Assembly: GCA_963422675.2 (NCBI GenBank)
Contig: CAXVYS010000016.1
Location: 1 to 64,000 of the forward strand
Origin: UBA4416 sp963422675
GTDB taxonomy: Bacteria > Bacteroidota > Bacteroidia > B-17B0 > Aurantibacillaceae
Length of the DNA: 64,000 nt
Direction of reading: 5' to 3'
Shown: in pieces, positions 35,050 to 42,133 of the stretch
Layout of the letters: every line of letters begins with the position of its first letter
Numbering within the stretch: the stretch's first letter is position 1
Made by a program: the position numbers and the translations under genes
The notes under the pieces: generated by a model
Told to the model about the DNA's origin: nothing
The model's database searches: none
Seen by the model: only the letters and a program-made list of their open reading frames with translations

Positions 35050-36018
35050 ATGAAAAAGATAGGTTTAATTACTTCAGGAGGTGATGCCCCTGGAATGAAT
35101 GCCTGCATCAGGGCTATTGTAAGAACTGCCAGATCAGAGCAGATCGACGTGGTAGCATTTTACAGGGGGTATGAAGGTATTATTGAAAACGATTTTGTAA
35201 ACCTTACAAAAAGTACGGTCTCCAATATTATACACCGCGGTGGTACCATTTTAAAAACAGCCCGCAGCGAGCGTTTTAAAACAGCTGAAGGAATGCAGAT
35301 GGCCCTTCATACATTTAAGCAGCATAAACTCGATGGCTTTATTGTGATTGGTGGTGACGGTAGTTTTAAAGGAGCCCTGGAATTCAGTAAACTTCACACT
35401 GTAAAAACAGTGGGCTGCCCGGGAACTATTGATAACGATTTAATAGGAACCGATTTTACCATTGGCTATGATACAGCTATTAATAACGTTGTAGACGCGA
35501 TTGATAAAATACGGGATACAGCTGAAAGTCACGACCGCATTTTTGTAGTGGAAGTGATGGGGCGTGATGCCGGTTTAATTGCTTTACGCAGTGCCATTGG
35601 CAGCGGTGCAGAAGCTATTTTAATTCCTGAGAAAAAAGATGACCTTGCGTTATTACTCAGTAAGATCAAAACATGGAGAACTTCCAAATCGAGTAAAATA
35701 ATTATTGTAGCGGAAGGTGATGAAACAGGCGGAGCAGTGGAAGTGAGCAAGATTATTAAAGCGGAATGCCCGGAGTTTGATGTAAAAGTAACTATACTGG
35801 GGCACATTCAGCGGGGAGGAAACCCTACCTGTATGGAACGTGTAAATGCCAGTTTAATGGGCTATTACGCCGTTAAAGCGCTCCAGCAAAACCACAGCAA
35901 TGAAATGATTGGCATCGTTGATAAAAAAGTGTGTTATACGCCCTTCAAAGACGCTATTAAACATATCCATGAACTGGATCCCGAATTGCTTACTATTTTA
36001 GATGTGTTATCTGCCTGA
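35050..36018 (+). CDS. pfkA: ATP-dependent 6-phosphofructokinase
   Basis: 322 residues, near the 320 of E. coli PfkA. ATP site: LITSGGDAPGMNACIR and VIGGDGSFKGALEF, with Gly in GGDGS pointing to ATP rather than pyrophosphate as donor. Substrate site: CPGTIDNDLIGTDFTIGYDTA with the catalytic Asp, VEVMGRDAGLIAL, and HIQRGGNPTCMERV. It phosphorylates fructose 6-phosphate in glycolysis, in the cytoplasm. The gene starts 12 bases after the GNAT stop. A weak hairpin terminator follows. Confidence 0.96.
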   Translation: MKKIGLITSGGDAPGMNACIRAIVRTARSEQIDVVAFYRGYEGIIENDFVNLTKSTVSNIIHRGGTILKTARSERFKTAEGMQMALHTFKQHKLDGFIVIGGDGSFKGALEFSKLHTVKTVGCPGTIDNDLIGTDFTIGYDTAINNVVDAIDKIRDTAESHDRIFVVEVMGRDAGLIALRSAIGSGAEAILIPEKKDDLALLLSKIKTWRTSKSSKIIIVAEGDETGGAVEVSKIIKAECPEFDVKVTILGHIQRGGNPTCMERVNASLMGYYAVKALQQNHSNEMIGIVDKKVCYTPFKDAIKHIHELDPELLTILDVLSA

Positions 36019-36043
36019 TTCTTTAAAAGTGGGACTCCAGTAT

Positions 36044-36065
36044 ACGTTTAATTGTAAGCGTTTTT
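36044..36065 (+). terminator. Possible weak rho-independent terminator after pfkA
   Basis: A 7-base-pair stem (ACGTTTA / TAAGCGT with one G-U pair), a four-base loop ATTG and a T run lie 26 bases after the pfkA stop. The stem is weak, so this is tentative. The remainder of 36066-36288 shows no gene or RNA that I can recognise. Confidence 0.4.
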
Positions 36066-36288
36066 ATTGTAAAGCACCGGCTATGCCTTTTATTTCGGAA
36101 AACCAGGTACCGCAGGCAAATAGATGGGTATGAAACAGAATAAACAGTGGCTAAATTATTTAAAAAATAATTACAACTTTATACTGTATAAAAGAAAACA
36201 AATAATAAATTTATAATACCAATCGGCCTTCTTTTTATGAATAGACTACTGATGCTACAGCCCCTGATAATTAAGAAAATAACTACCT

Positions 36289-37728
36289 ATGAATAAATTT
36301 ACATTAGTCATTACTATAATAGTATGCAGCTTTTTTAATCTTGCTTTTTATGCACAAAGAGACATGGAAGAAAACGATCCCATGTTTAACAGCGCTTACA
36401 AAAAATTCCAGGACAAAGATTATAACGGGTCGTATATTGATTACACCAATTTTCTTACTAAAAAGCCCAATGATGTCAACGGGCTCTACAACAGGGGGCT
36501 GTGTGCATATGAGCTGAAAGATTATAAAGATGCCATCACCAATTTTAATAAAAGCATTGGCCTGGGAAGAAGAAAACATGATGCCTTTTATAGCCGTGGC
36601 CTATGCAATTACCAGTTAAAAAATTATGCCCTTGCTTCCGCTGATTTCGATACGGCTGTTGCTGTAAAGCCTAATTATGCAAAAGCATTAACTTATAAAG
36701 GTGCCTGTTTAAATGAGTTAAAGAAATACGAAGATGCCATTACTACTTTAAATCAGGCAGTGGAATCTGACCCGGCTTACGAAAACTCTTATTATTTCAG
36801 AGCCATTACCAAATACAATTTAAAAGACTTTGAAGGCGGCATCAATGATTGTAATAAAGCTTTATCACTTAAACATTATTCTGATACTTATTTTTGGAGG
36901 GGGTTAAATTACATCGGATTAAAACGCTACAACGAAGCCATTACCGATTATGATTCGGTGATTTATAACGATCCTAAATATGCTACAGCTTATTACAACA
37001 GAGCCATTGCTTATTACGAATTAAAAAAATACGAAAAAGCGTTGAGCGATAATAATAAAGCCATTGAACTGGACCCTTCAAAAGCAGTAGCCTATTATAA
37101 CAGAGCTTTAGCCAAATATGAATTAGGAAAATATAAAGAAGCAGAACCTGATTTTAACGCAGCTATCGACCTGAAACTAGATGATGCCAAACACTACAAA
37201 TGGAGAGGCATCAATTACTATTACCAGGCTAAATATTCGCAGGCATTAAGTGATTTGAATGTTTCCATACAAAAAGATAAAAGCAATGAAAATGCGTATT
37301 ACTACAGAGCCTTGTGTAAATACTCCTTAGCCGATGATGCCGGTGTGATAGAAGATTGTACATCCGCCCTGGCCATTAATAAAGCCTACGATACTTACTA
37401 CCAACGTGGCATTAGTAAATACCTCCTGAAAGATTATACAGGTGCTATTGATGATTTTAATGAATCCCTGAAACTAAAACCCGAATATAAGTTAGCCGTT
37501 TTGGAAAGAGGAATCACGTATTATATGCTCGAAAAAGATGCCATGGCATTAGCCGACCTTAATAAAGCCATTGAACTGGATCCTAAAAACGACAGAGGTT
37601 ACTACTACAGAGGCAAGCTTAGAAAATACATGAATGATATCACCGGTTCCTGCTCTGATTTTAAACAATCCAAACTACTTGGAAATGAAAAAGCAGGTGA
37701 AGAACTCACCAAAAATGGTTGTAAATAA
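36289..37728 (+). CDS. Secreted tetratricopeptide-repeat protein
   Basis: 479 residues. A signal peptide (FTLVITIIVCSFFNLAFYAQ) is followed by about twelve or thirteen consecutive 34-residue TPRs from residue 30 to the end, for example YYNRAIAYYELKKYEKALSD and YYNRALAKYELGKYKEAEPD. The high similarity between repeats suggests internal duplication. TPR solenoids bind other proteins; nothing here shows the partner. It likely resides in the periplasm or on the outer membrane. Its stop lies only four bases from the end of the convergent HTH regulator gene. Confidence 0.92.
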   Translation: MNKFTLVITIIVCSFFNLAFYAQRDMEENDPMFNSAYKKFQDKDYNGSYIDYTNFLTKKPNDVNGLYNRGLCAYELKDYKDAITNFNKSIGLGRRKHDAFYSRGLCNYQLKNYALASADFDTAVAVKPNYAKALTYKGACLNELKKYEDAITTLNQAVESDPAYENSYYFRAITKYNLKDFEGGINDCNKALSLKHYSDTYFWRGLNYIGLKRYNEAITDYDSVIYNDPKYATAYYNRAIAYYELKKYEKALSDNNKAIELDPSKAVAYYNRALAKYELGKYKEAEPDFNAAIDLKLDDAKHYKWRGINYYYQAKYSQALSDLNVSIQKDKSNENAYYYRALCKYSLADDAGVIEDCTSALAINKAYDTYYQRGISKYLLKDYTGAIDDFNESLKLKPEYKLAVLERGITYYMLEKDAMALADLNKAIELDPKNDRGYYYRGKLRKYMNDITGSCSDFKQSKLLGNEKAGEELTKNGCK

Positions 37729-37732
37729 ATCC

Positions 37733-38125
37733 CTACAATTTACCTTTCCCGGTTTTTGCCTTAAGCGGCATTTCTAAAAGAGTGATAATTTTTTTAAGAT
37801 AAGCTATTTCCTTATGAAGCGCTTCATTTTGCTGCTGCAATAACAGGATCTCCTCCGCCTGTTTGCCATATATGGAAGCTGGTTCTGCTATACTAAGGTG
37901 TTTAACCGATTGTGAGGTGTATTCTTTTTGGGAAGAATAAAGTGAAAAGAAATCACAACCAAGAATCTTTCCTATTTTATGCAGTAAACCGGTATCTATA
38001 CTCTCACGCCCAAAAATATCATACACAACGTTTCGGCTTTTGTTAATTTTTTTGGCAAACACACTAACGGAAATCCCCTGTTTATACAACTCCTCTTTTA
38101 TGCTCTTACCTATATGCATAGCCAT
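37733..38125 (-). CDS. Small HTH/coiled-coil DNA-binding regulator (copy A)
   Basis: 130 residues from the ATG at 38125. A longer GTG frame exists, but the paralogue at 41450-41833 shares sequence only from this ATG and the bases just before it. Residues about 5-60 form a helix-turn-helix of XRE-like character (IKEELYKQGISVSVFAKKIN, SRNVVYDIF, LLHKIGKILGCDFF). Residues about 90-120 form a Leu/Ile heptad helix (EEILLLQQQNEALHKEIAYL) likely to dimerise, ending in a basic tail. It is roughly three quarters identical to copy B by eye. It faces the operator-like repeat at 38198-38219, its likely binding site by inference. Confidence 0.85.
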   Translation of the reverse strand: MAMHIGKSIKEELYKQGISVSVFAKKINKSRNVVYDIFGRESIDTGLLHKIGKILGCDFFSLYSSQKEYTSQSVKHLSIAEPASIYGKQAEEILLLQQQNEALHKEIAYLKKIITLLEMPLKAKTGKGKL

Positions 38126-38128
38126 ACT

Positions 38129-38136
38129 CAAAGGTA
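38129..38136 (-). promoter_or_regulatory. Candidate -7 element TACCTTTG directly before HTH copy A start codon
   Basis: On the minus strand TACCTTTG fits TAnnTTTG and ends three bases before the ATG at 38125. A TTG lies 18 bases upstream of the box, close to the expected -33 spacing. If used, transcription would begin at or next to the start codon, giving a leaderless or nearly leaderless message. The same octamer occupies the same position before copy B. Confidence 0.45.
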
Positions 38137-38197
38137 AAAGTGCTCTCACAAAGTCAATGTTTTAACCGTATCAAATATTGGTTCAAAACGCATTTAA

Positions 38198-38219
38198 TTA
38201 TAGTACATTTGCACTATAA
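38198..38219 (+). promoter_or_regulatory. Inverted-repeat operator overlapping a rightward TACATTTG promoter (copy A)
   Basis: TTATAGTAC, a four-base centre ATTT, then GCACTATAA: arms match at eight of nine positions. Embedded is TACATTTG, a TAnnTTTG -7 element reading to the right. Upstream, TATTGGTTCAA partly preserves a second small inverted repeat. The copy before the other HTH gene is nearly identical and lies at the same 73-base distance from the regulator ATG. A repressor bound here would block the -7 region. Confidence 0.65.
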
Positions 38220-38728
38220 ATTGATACATCATGTTAATTAAACTATTTCCATCACAATCGAAAATGAAAGATTTTCCCTTATCTCTCATTGGAATTTAAA
38301 GCAAGAATACTTAAATACTTCGGCAGTTCTCTTCTCTGAAAACATAATCACGTAAACATACCATTCATTTCAATAAAACCCTATAAAACCTAAGAAATAG
38401 AGCACACCCATGAGGTAAAAATAACTGAATAACAACCGGAATTTAAAAAAAGCATTAAAAACCACCATGGTACCTACCCCTAGGGGTAGGTACCTTAAAT
38501 GAAACACTAGAATCAAGTTTTTTAATTGATTTTATTTGTAACAGATTATGATACATTATTTGCGAAACAACCGTTCGGGCCGGCCGAAATTATAAGACAG
38601 GTTGAATTGCTTTTTGAGTCATAATTAATGGGCGGAATAAAATGCCGGCGGAATACATAACTATTTCGCCTTTAAACCTAAGTTATACAGTATTCTGACT
38701 GGATTCAGAAAAAATCAAAAATGAAAAA
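38220..38728 (+). other. Long intergenic region, possible regulatory leader
   Basis: About 500 bases separate the rightward promoter at 38198-38219 from the next gene at 38729. It contains a 22-codon ATG frame (from 38232) without recognisable features, a perfect 26-base palindrome (38469-38494), a GC-rich short inverted repeat TTCGG/CCGAA (near 38574-38588) and the repeated GGCGGAATA (near 38631 and 38649). No tRNA or known riboswitch is recognised. It may be a long 5' leader or hold a second promoter. A TTTG at 38535 followed 18 bases later by TATTTG is a weak candidate. Confidence 0.5.
38469..38494. repeat. Perfect 26-base palindrome, GC-rich
   Basis: The half-site GGTACCTACCCCT is followed immediately by its exact reverse complement with no spacer. 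It sits in the AT-rich leader upstream of the secreted protein gene at 38729 and about 235 bases before its start. A centre without a loop favours a protein-binding site rather than an RNA hairpin. No second copy was noticed in this window. Confidence 0.85.
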
Positions 38729-39619
38729 ATGAAGAAATTAATTTTATCTCTAATGACGTTTGCAAGCCTTATGAGCAAAGCAATAACCGGTGTAACCGTA
38801 GAAAATGACATGTTGGTATTTAACACTGCAACAACTTATACTACGCTCATTGTGGATTACACCCAGGAACAAAAAAACGATTTTATAAATACATCGTTAA
38901 CCGTATATAACTTTAACTCTTTATTAAAAACCAAAGAAGTAAATGTTGACCTGTACAATAAAATCAATGACGATTTTTTTAGTGCCATTATTAATAGCAA
39001 AGGCTATGTGCAAATAGACAACGCGATTTACAAAGTAGATCCATTCGCCGATTTTGTATACGTATTTCCAGCTTCTATGCCCGAACTGATGACCAGCTTA
39101 GATGCCGGCATTACAAGCGATCCCGCTATTATGTCCTACTCCATGGGCGACAATGTTATTGGAATGGTTTCATCAGGTACACCACCAAGCAATGCAAAAT
39201 TATTTTGCGGGGATGATGGATGTAAAGGAGATAATAAACCGGGAACTGTTTCTCTTACCAATGCACAAACCGGTGCTTCCTGCGGATCAATGGACGCCGA
39301 AGTTATTTATTTACGGTTAGGGATTTATTTTACCCTTAAAGCCAAGGTGCGTAATTTTTGCCCGGCAAGAACTATTGAAATTCACATCACACCTGCCAAA
39401 TTCAAAGTGAAATGCGGTTATACTTACGGCCCTCTTTACCAATGGAATAAACACATCAGTGGTTCAAACAGCGGCGGTTGGATGACAGATCATTACTACC
39501 AAAGTATACAACCTTTAAATGGATTCTGGTTACGCGTGGTATTTATGGCAAAAGATGCTTTCTGGAATGGCAATCCTGATAATCCTTCCGCTGATTTGGA
39601 AATAAGAAGAAATATGTAA
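38729..39619 (+). CDS. Secreted protein of unknown function
   Basis: 296 residues, family not recognised. The signal peptide is MKKLILSLMTFASLMSKA. The mature part is mixed alpha/beta with acidic and aromatic residues and six cysteines (FCGDDGCKGD, ASCGSM, NFCPART, KCGYTYG), suggesting disulfide bonds after export. The C-terminal 90 residues are beta-rich (YIRLGIYFTLKAKVRNF-like strands) and end in a charged tail. No T9SS tail is visible. It starts one base before a pair of paralogous predicted outer-membrane proteins, so the three are probably one operon. The AUG overlaps an upstream out-of-frame ATGAAAAAATGA, which may couple initiation. Confidence 0.75.
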   Translation: MKKLILSLMTFASLMSKAITGVTVENDMLVFNTATTYTTLIVDYTQEQKNDFINTSLTVYNFNSLLKTKEVNVDLYNKINDDFFSAIINSKGYVQIDNAIYKVDPFADFVYVFPASMPELMTSLDAGITSDPAIMSYSMGDNVIGMVSSGTPPSNAKLFCGDDGCKGDNKPGTVSLTNAQTGASCGSMDAEVIYLRLGIYFTLKAKVRNFCPARTIEIHITPAKFKVKCGYTYGPLYQWNKHISGSNSGGWMTDHYYQSIQPLNGFWLRVVFMAKDAFWNGNPDNPSADLEIRRNM

Positions 39620-39620
39620 C

Positions 39621-40514
39621 ATGAACAAAACTACCTCCACTACTCTTTTATTAATTTTTGGGCAGGCTTTGCTTGCCCAAAAATTTACCGGATTTTATAT
39701 TGAGCCAAACGCTTCAGAGAAACTGGAAACCATGCTCTCCACTAACAGGGAACCTCCTTTAGAAACGCCCTATTTTAAAATAGAACAGAAAAAAACTATT
39801 CCTCCTAAAGACTTTGCTCCTCTATTATTGGGATTAAATTTCGGTTATTGCTTTAAAAACAATAATAAATTACAATTTGGCATCGCGCAAGATGGTGTTG
39901 GTTTAGGCTTTGATTTACATGGAATTGAAAAAGTACAGAGCAAAAAACCCAATGATTACGGGATCACCAAATTTGGTGGAAATACTGGCCCTTCCTGTAC
40001 TAACATTAGCTTATTGTATAAATGGAATATTTTAAACATCAGATCATCTACATTTAAAAAGGATCGGTTTATTCTGGTACATTTAAATCTCGGACTCACT
40101 TATTTCTATAAACCCAATAATGGCATTACAGAACTTAGTACATCCGGTTGGAGCTATTATAGTCTTGATAGCAATTATGTAGAAGTAGCAGTAAGACCTT
40201 ACAATTATCCTGTAGATTTTAAATATTCGTTTAAATATAATTTGGGACTGGATTTCACCTTTGGAAAAAAAGACAGGGAATGGTTCTCTTTAAATGTTTC
40301 ATTTATCACCAATCGTTCGAATGGTGCAGTGTATGCCGTAACAAATATTGATATTAGTGTAAGCAACAAAACAGATAAAAAAATATACTATTATAATTTA
40401 AAAGGTACAGGAAATGGCTTCTATTTTACTTTAAGCAAAAGAATCTATCCGATTAAATTATATAAGAGAATTGAAGCTAAACGGCTCGAAAAATATGAAC
40501 AATTAAAGAATTAA
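39621..40514 (+). CDS. Predicted outer-membrane protein, tandem paralogue 1
   Basis: 297 residues with a signal peptide ending LLAQ (TTLLLIFGQALLAQ). The mature part begins KFTGFYIEPNASEKLETM and is rich in alternating aromatic/polar strands (LLLGLNFGYCF, LQFGIAQDGVGLGFDLHG, YSFKYNLGLDFTFG, REWFSLNVSFIT), ending GNGFYFTLSKRIYPIKLY. This is the look of a small outer-membrane beta-barrel. The family name is not known to me. The gene begins one base after the preceding stop. It is about 70 percent identical to the next gene by eye, with the ends far more conserved than the middle. Confidence 0.78.
   Translation: MNKTTSTTLLLIFGQALLAQKFTGFYIEPNASEKLETMLSTNREPPLETPYFKIEQKKTIPPKDFAPLLLGLNFGYCFKNNNKLQFGIAQDGVGLGFDLHGIEKVQSKKPNDYGITKFGGNTGPSCTNISLLYKWNILNIRSSTFKKDRFILVHLNLGLTYFYKPNNGITELSTSGWSYYSLDSNYVEVAVRPYNYPVDFKYSFKYNLGLDFTFGKKDREWFSLNVSFITNRSNGAVYAVTNIDISVSNKTDKKIYYYNLKGTGNGFYFTLSKRIYPIKLYKRIEAKRLEKYEQLKN
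39653..39685 (+). repeat. Long inverted repeat inside the signal-peptide codons
   Basis: Arms AATTTTTGGGCAGGC and GCTTGCCCAAAAATT pair over 15 bases (one G-U) around a TTT centre. The message would form a strong hairpin about 30 bases after the start codon. The paralogue carries the same structure at 40568-40600 with one extra mismatch. Confidence 0.7.
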
Positions 40515-40538
40515 CTTTCCCATAAAGATGACTCTTGT

Positions 40539-41432
40539 ATGAAATATCCTATCATAATTATTCTATTAATTTTCGGGCAGGCTTTGCTTGCCCAAAAATT
40601 TACCGGATTTTATATTGAACCAAATGCTTCAGAGAAACTGGAAACCATGATCTCCGCTAACAGGGAACCTCCTTTAGAAACGCCCTATTTTAAATTAGAA
40701 CAAATGAAATCCATTCCTCCGGAAGATTTTTCGCCTTTACTTTTAGGGTTAAATGTTGGTTATTGTTTTAAGAGTAATCATAAACTGCAATTTGGTTTAG
40801 CTCAGGACGGCTACAGCTCCGGGTTTACATTTTACGGCATTGAAAAAGTGCAAAGCAAAAAACCCAATGATTACGGAATCACCAAATTTGGCGGGTATAC
40901 AGGAAGAACAGCTACAAATATCAGTTTACTCTATAAATGGAATATTTTAAATTTAAGACCTCCATTCTTAAAACAGGATCGATTTGTAAGTGTGCATTTA
41001 AACCTGGGACTCAGTTATTTTTATAGTCCTCAAAAAAGCATAAAAGAATTTGGAGCATACGGGAATAGTTATATTTCAACGGATAGTACTTACGTTGATG
41101 TAGCGGTTCATCCTTATATCTATCCTGTAGATTTTAAATACTCGTTCAAATATAATTTAGGTCTGGATCTTACTTTTGGAAAAACAGATAGAGAATGGTT
41201 TAGTCTGAATCTCTCATTTATTTCAAACCGGTCTAATGGAGCAGTGTATATGTATACATCTGTTCAAATTGATGTGACAAATAAAACAGACAAAAAAATA
41301 TACTATTATAATTTAAAAGGTACAGGAAATGGCTTCTATTTTACCTTAAGCAAAAGAATCTATCCACTAAAACTCTATAAAAGAAGACAGGATAAAAAAC
41401 TGGAAAAGTATGATCAGTGGAAACAAGGATGA
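40539..41432 (+). CDS. Predicted outer-membrane protein, tandem paralogue 2
   Basis: 297 residues, the same length as paralogue 1, which ends 24 bases upstream. Signal peptide IIIILLIFGQALLAQ, then the identical KFTGFYIEPNASEKLETM start. Middle strands differ (GYSSGFTFYGIEKV, YTSVQIDVTNKTD). The C-terminus KIYYYNLKGTGNGFYFTLSK is again identical. At DNA level the first and last roughly 60-100 bases are nearly the same while the centre has diverged, consistent with recent duplication plus gene conversion or with selection on exposed loops. Probably a beta-barrel in the outer membrane. Function unknown. It converges on HTH copy B with 17 bases between. Confidence 0.78.
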   Translation: MKYPIIIILLIFGQALLAQKFTGFYIEPNASEKLETMISANREPPLETPYFKLEQMKSIPPEDFSPLLLGLNVGYCFKSNHKLQFGLAQDGYSSGFTFYGIEKVQSKKPNDYGITKFGGYTGRTATNISLLYKWNILNLRPPFLKQDRFVSVHLNLGLSYFYSPQKSIKEFGAYGNSYISTDSTYVDVAVHPYIYPVDFKYSFKYNLGLDLTFGKTDREWFSLNLSFISNRSNGAVYMYTSVQIDVTNKTDKKIYYYNLKGTGNGFYFTLSKRIYPLKLYKRRQDKKLEKYDQWKQG

Positions 41433-41449
41433 TGTATAAAAAATAAAGA

Positions 41450-41833
41450 TTACTTCTTCTTTACCTTTTCTTTAGGTTTCTCTAAAAGGCTGATGATTTT
41501 TTTAAGATATACGACCTCTTTCTGAAAAGCTTCAATTTGTTGCTGTAACTGCAGTATTTCCTCAGATTGCTTGCCGTATGTAGAAGAAGGCTCCCCGGAA
41601 TTAAAATGCTTAACAGAGTCCATGGTATATTCCTTTTGAGAAGAATAAAGTGAGAAGAAATCGCAGCCAAGTGTTTTACCTATTTTATTCAACAGATCTG
41701 TATCTATACTTTCACGCTCAAATATATCATATACTACATTTCGGCTTCTGTTAATTTTTTTTGCAAAAATACTTACGGAAACCCCTTGCTTATACAACTC
41801 TTCTTTTATTCTCTTACCAATGTGAATTGCCAT
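41450..41833 (-). CDS. Small HTH/coiled-coil DNA-binding regulator (copy B)
   Basis: 127 residues from the ATG at 41833. A TTG two codons upstream is in frame but would lie within the candidate promoter, so I prefer the ATG. The domain layout is the same as copy A: HTH in residues 5-60 (KEELYKQGVSVSIFAKKIN, NVVYDIF, LLNKIGKTLGCDFFSLYS), then a linker, a coiled-coil helix (EEILQLQQQIEAFQKEVVYL) and a Lys-rich tail. Differences cluster in the linker and tail, while the putative recognition helix (KINRSRNVVYDI versus KINKSRNVVYDI) is almost unchanged, implying the same DNA target. It diverges from the NarL-type regulator gene. Confidence 0.85.
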   Translation of the reverse strand: MAIHIGKRIKEELYKQGVSVSIFAKKINRSRNVVYDIFERESIDTDLLNKIGKTLGCDFFSLYSSQKEYTMDSVKHFNSGEPSSTYGKQSEEILQLQQQIEAFQKEVVYLKKIISLLEKPKEKVKKK

Positions 41834-41836
41834 ACT

Positions 41837-41844
41837 CAAAGGTA
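41837..41844 (-). promoter_or_regulatory. Candidate -7 element TACCTTTG before HTH copy B start codon
   Basis: The same TACCTTTG octamer as in copy A, at the same three-base distance from the ATG (41833). The 16 bases from the octamer through ATGGC are identical between copies while the sequence just upstream differs, so the block is conserved. No TTG -33 box is obvious here. Confidence 0.4.
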
Positions 41845-41882
41845 GACGGCTAATAAGAAAGTAAGATTTTAAATTGCACTAA

Positions 41883-41897
41883 ATATTGTTTCAATAT
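41883..41897. repeat. Small inverted repeat ATATTG-TTT-CAATAT upstream of the copy B promoter
   Basis: Perfect six-base arms around TTT, centred 26 bases upstream of the centre of the larger repeat at 41906-41927. The spacing suggests a second binding site on the same or nearby face near the -33 region. In copy A the equivalent sequence is only partly symmetrical. Confidence 0.5.
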
Positions 41898-41905
41898 GTA
41901 ATTAA

Positions 41906-41927
41906 TTATAGTACATTTGTACTATAA
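41906..41927 (+). promoter_or_regulatory. Inverted-repeat operator overlapping a rightward TACATTTG promoter (copy B)
   Basis: Perfect nine-base arms TTATAGTAC / GTACTATAA around ATTT. Bases 41912-41919 read TACATTTG, a TAnnTTTG -7 element directed toward the response regulator at 42134, implying a leader of about 210 bases. It starts 73 bases from the HTH copy B ATG, exactly as in copy A. It is the clearest regulatory site of the window. Confidence 0.7.
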
Positions 41928-42133
41928 AATAAAACAACCCGCACTGGAATTAATGTACTGTGAACTTTTACTCAAAATAAACACTAACCACATTCATGCG
42001 TTTCACACTCAATTGCTAATCTTCTGAATTTAAAGAGTAAGTTCTTCAATAAAAGTATCCCATTTTTATTGTCCTTAGCTCCGAATATGCCTGTTCTTCA
42101 AAAGACTTAGTGTTAAGTGCACGCTTTATTTTT

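Noticed and set aside
38126..38149. Longer GTG start for HTH copy A
   Set aside because: The extra residues are not shared with copy B and would overlap the TACCTTTG element; the ATG at 38125 is preferred.
38232..38300. 22-codon ATG frame downstream of the copy A palindrome
   Set aside because: No conserved counterpart follows the copy B palindrome and the peptide has no recognisable feature.
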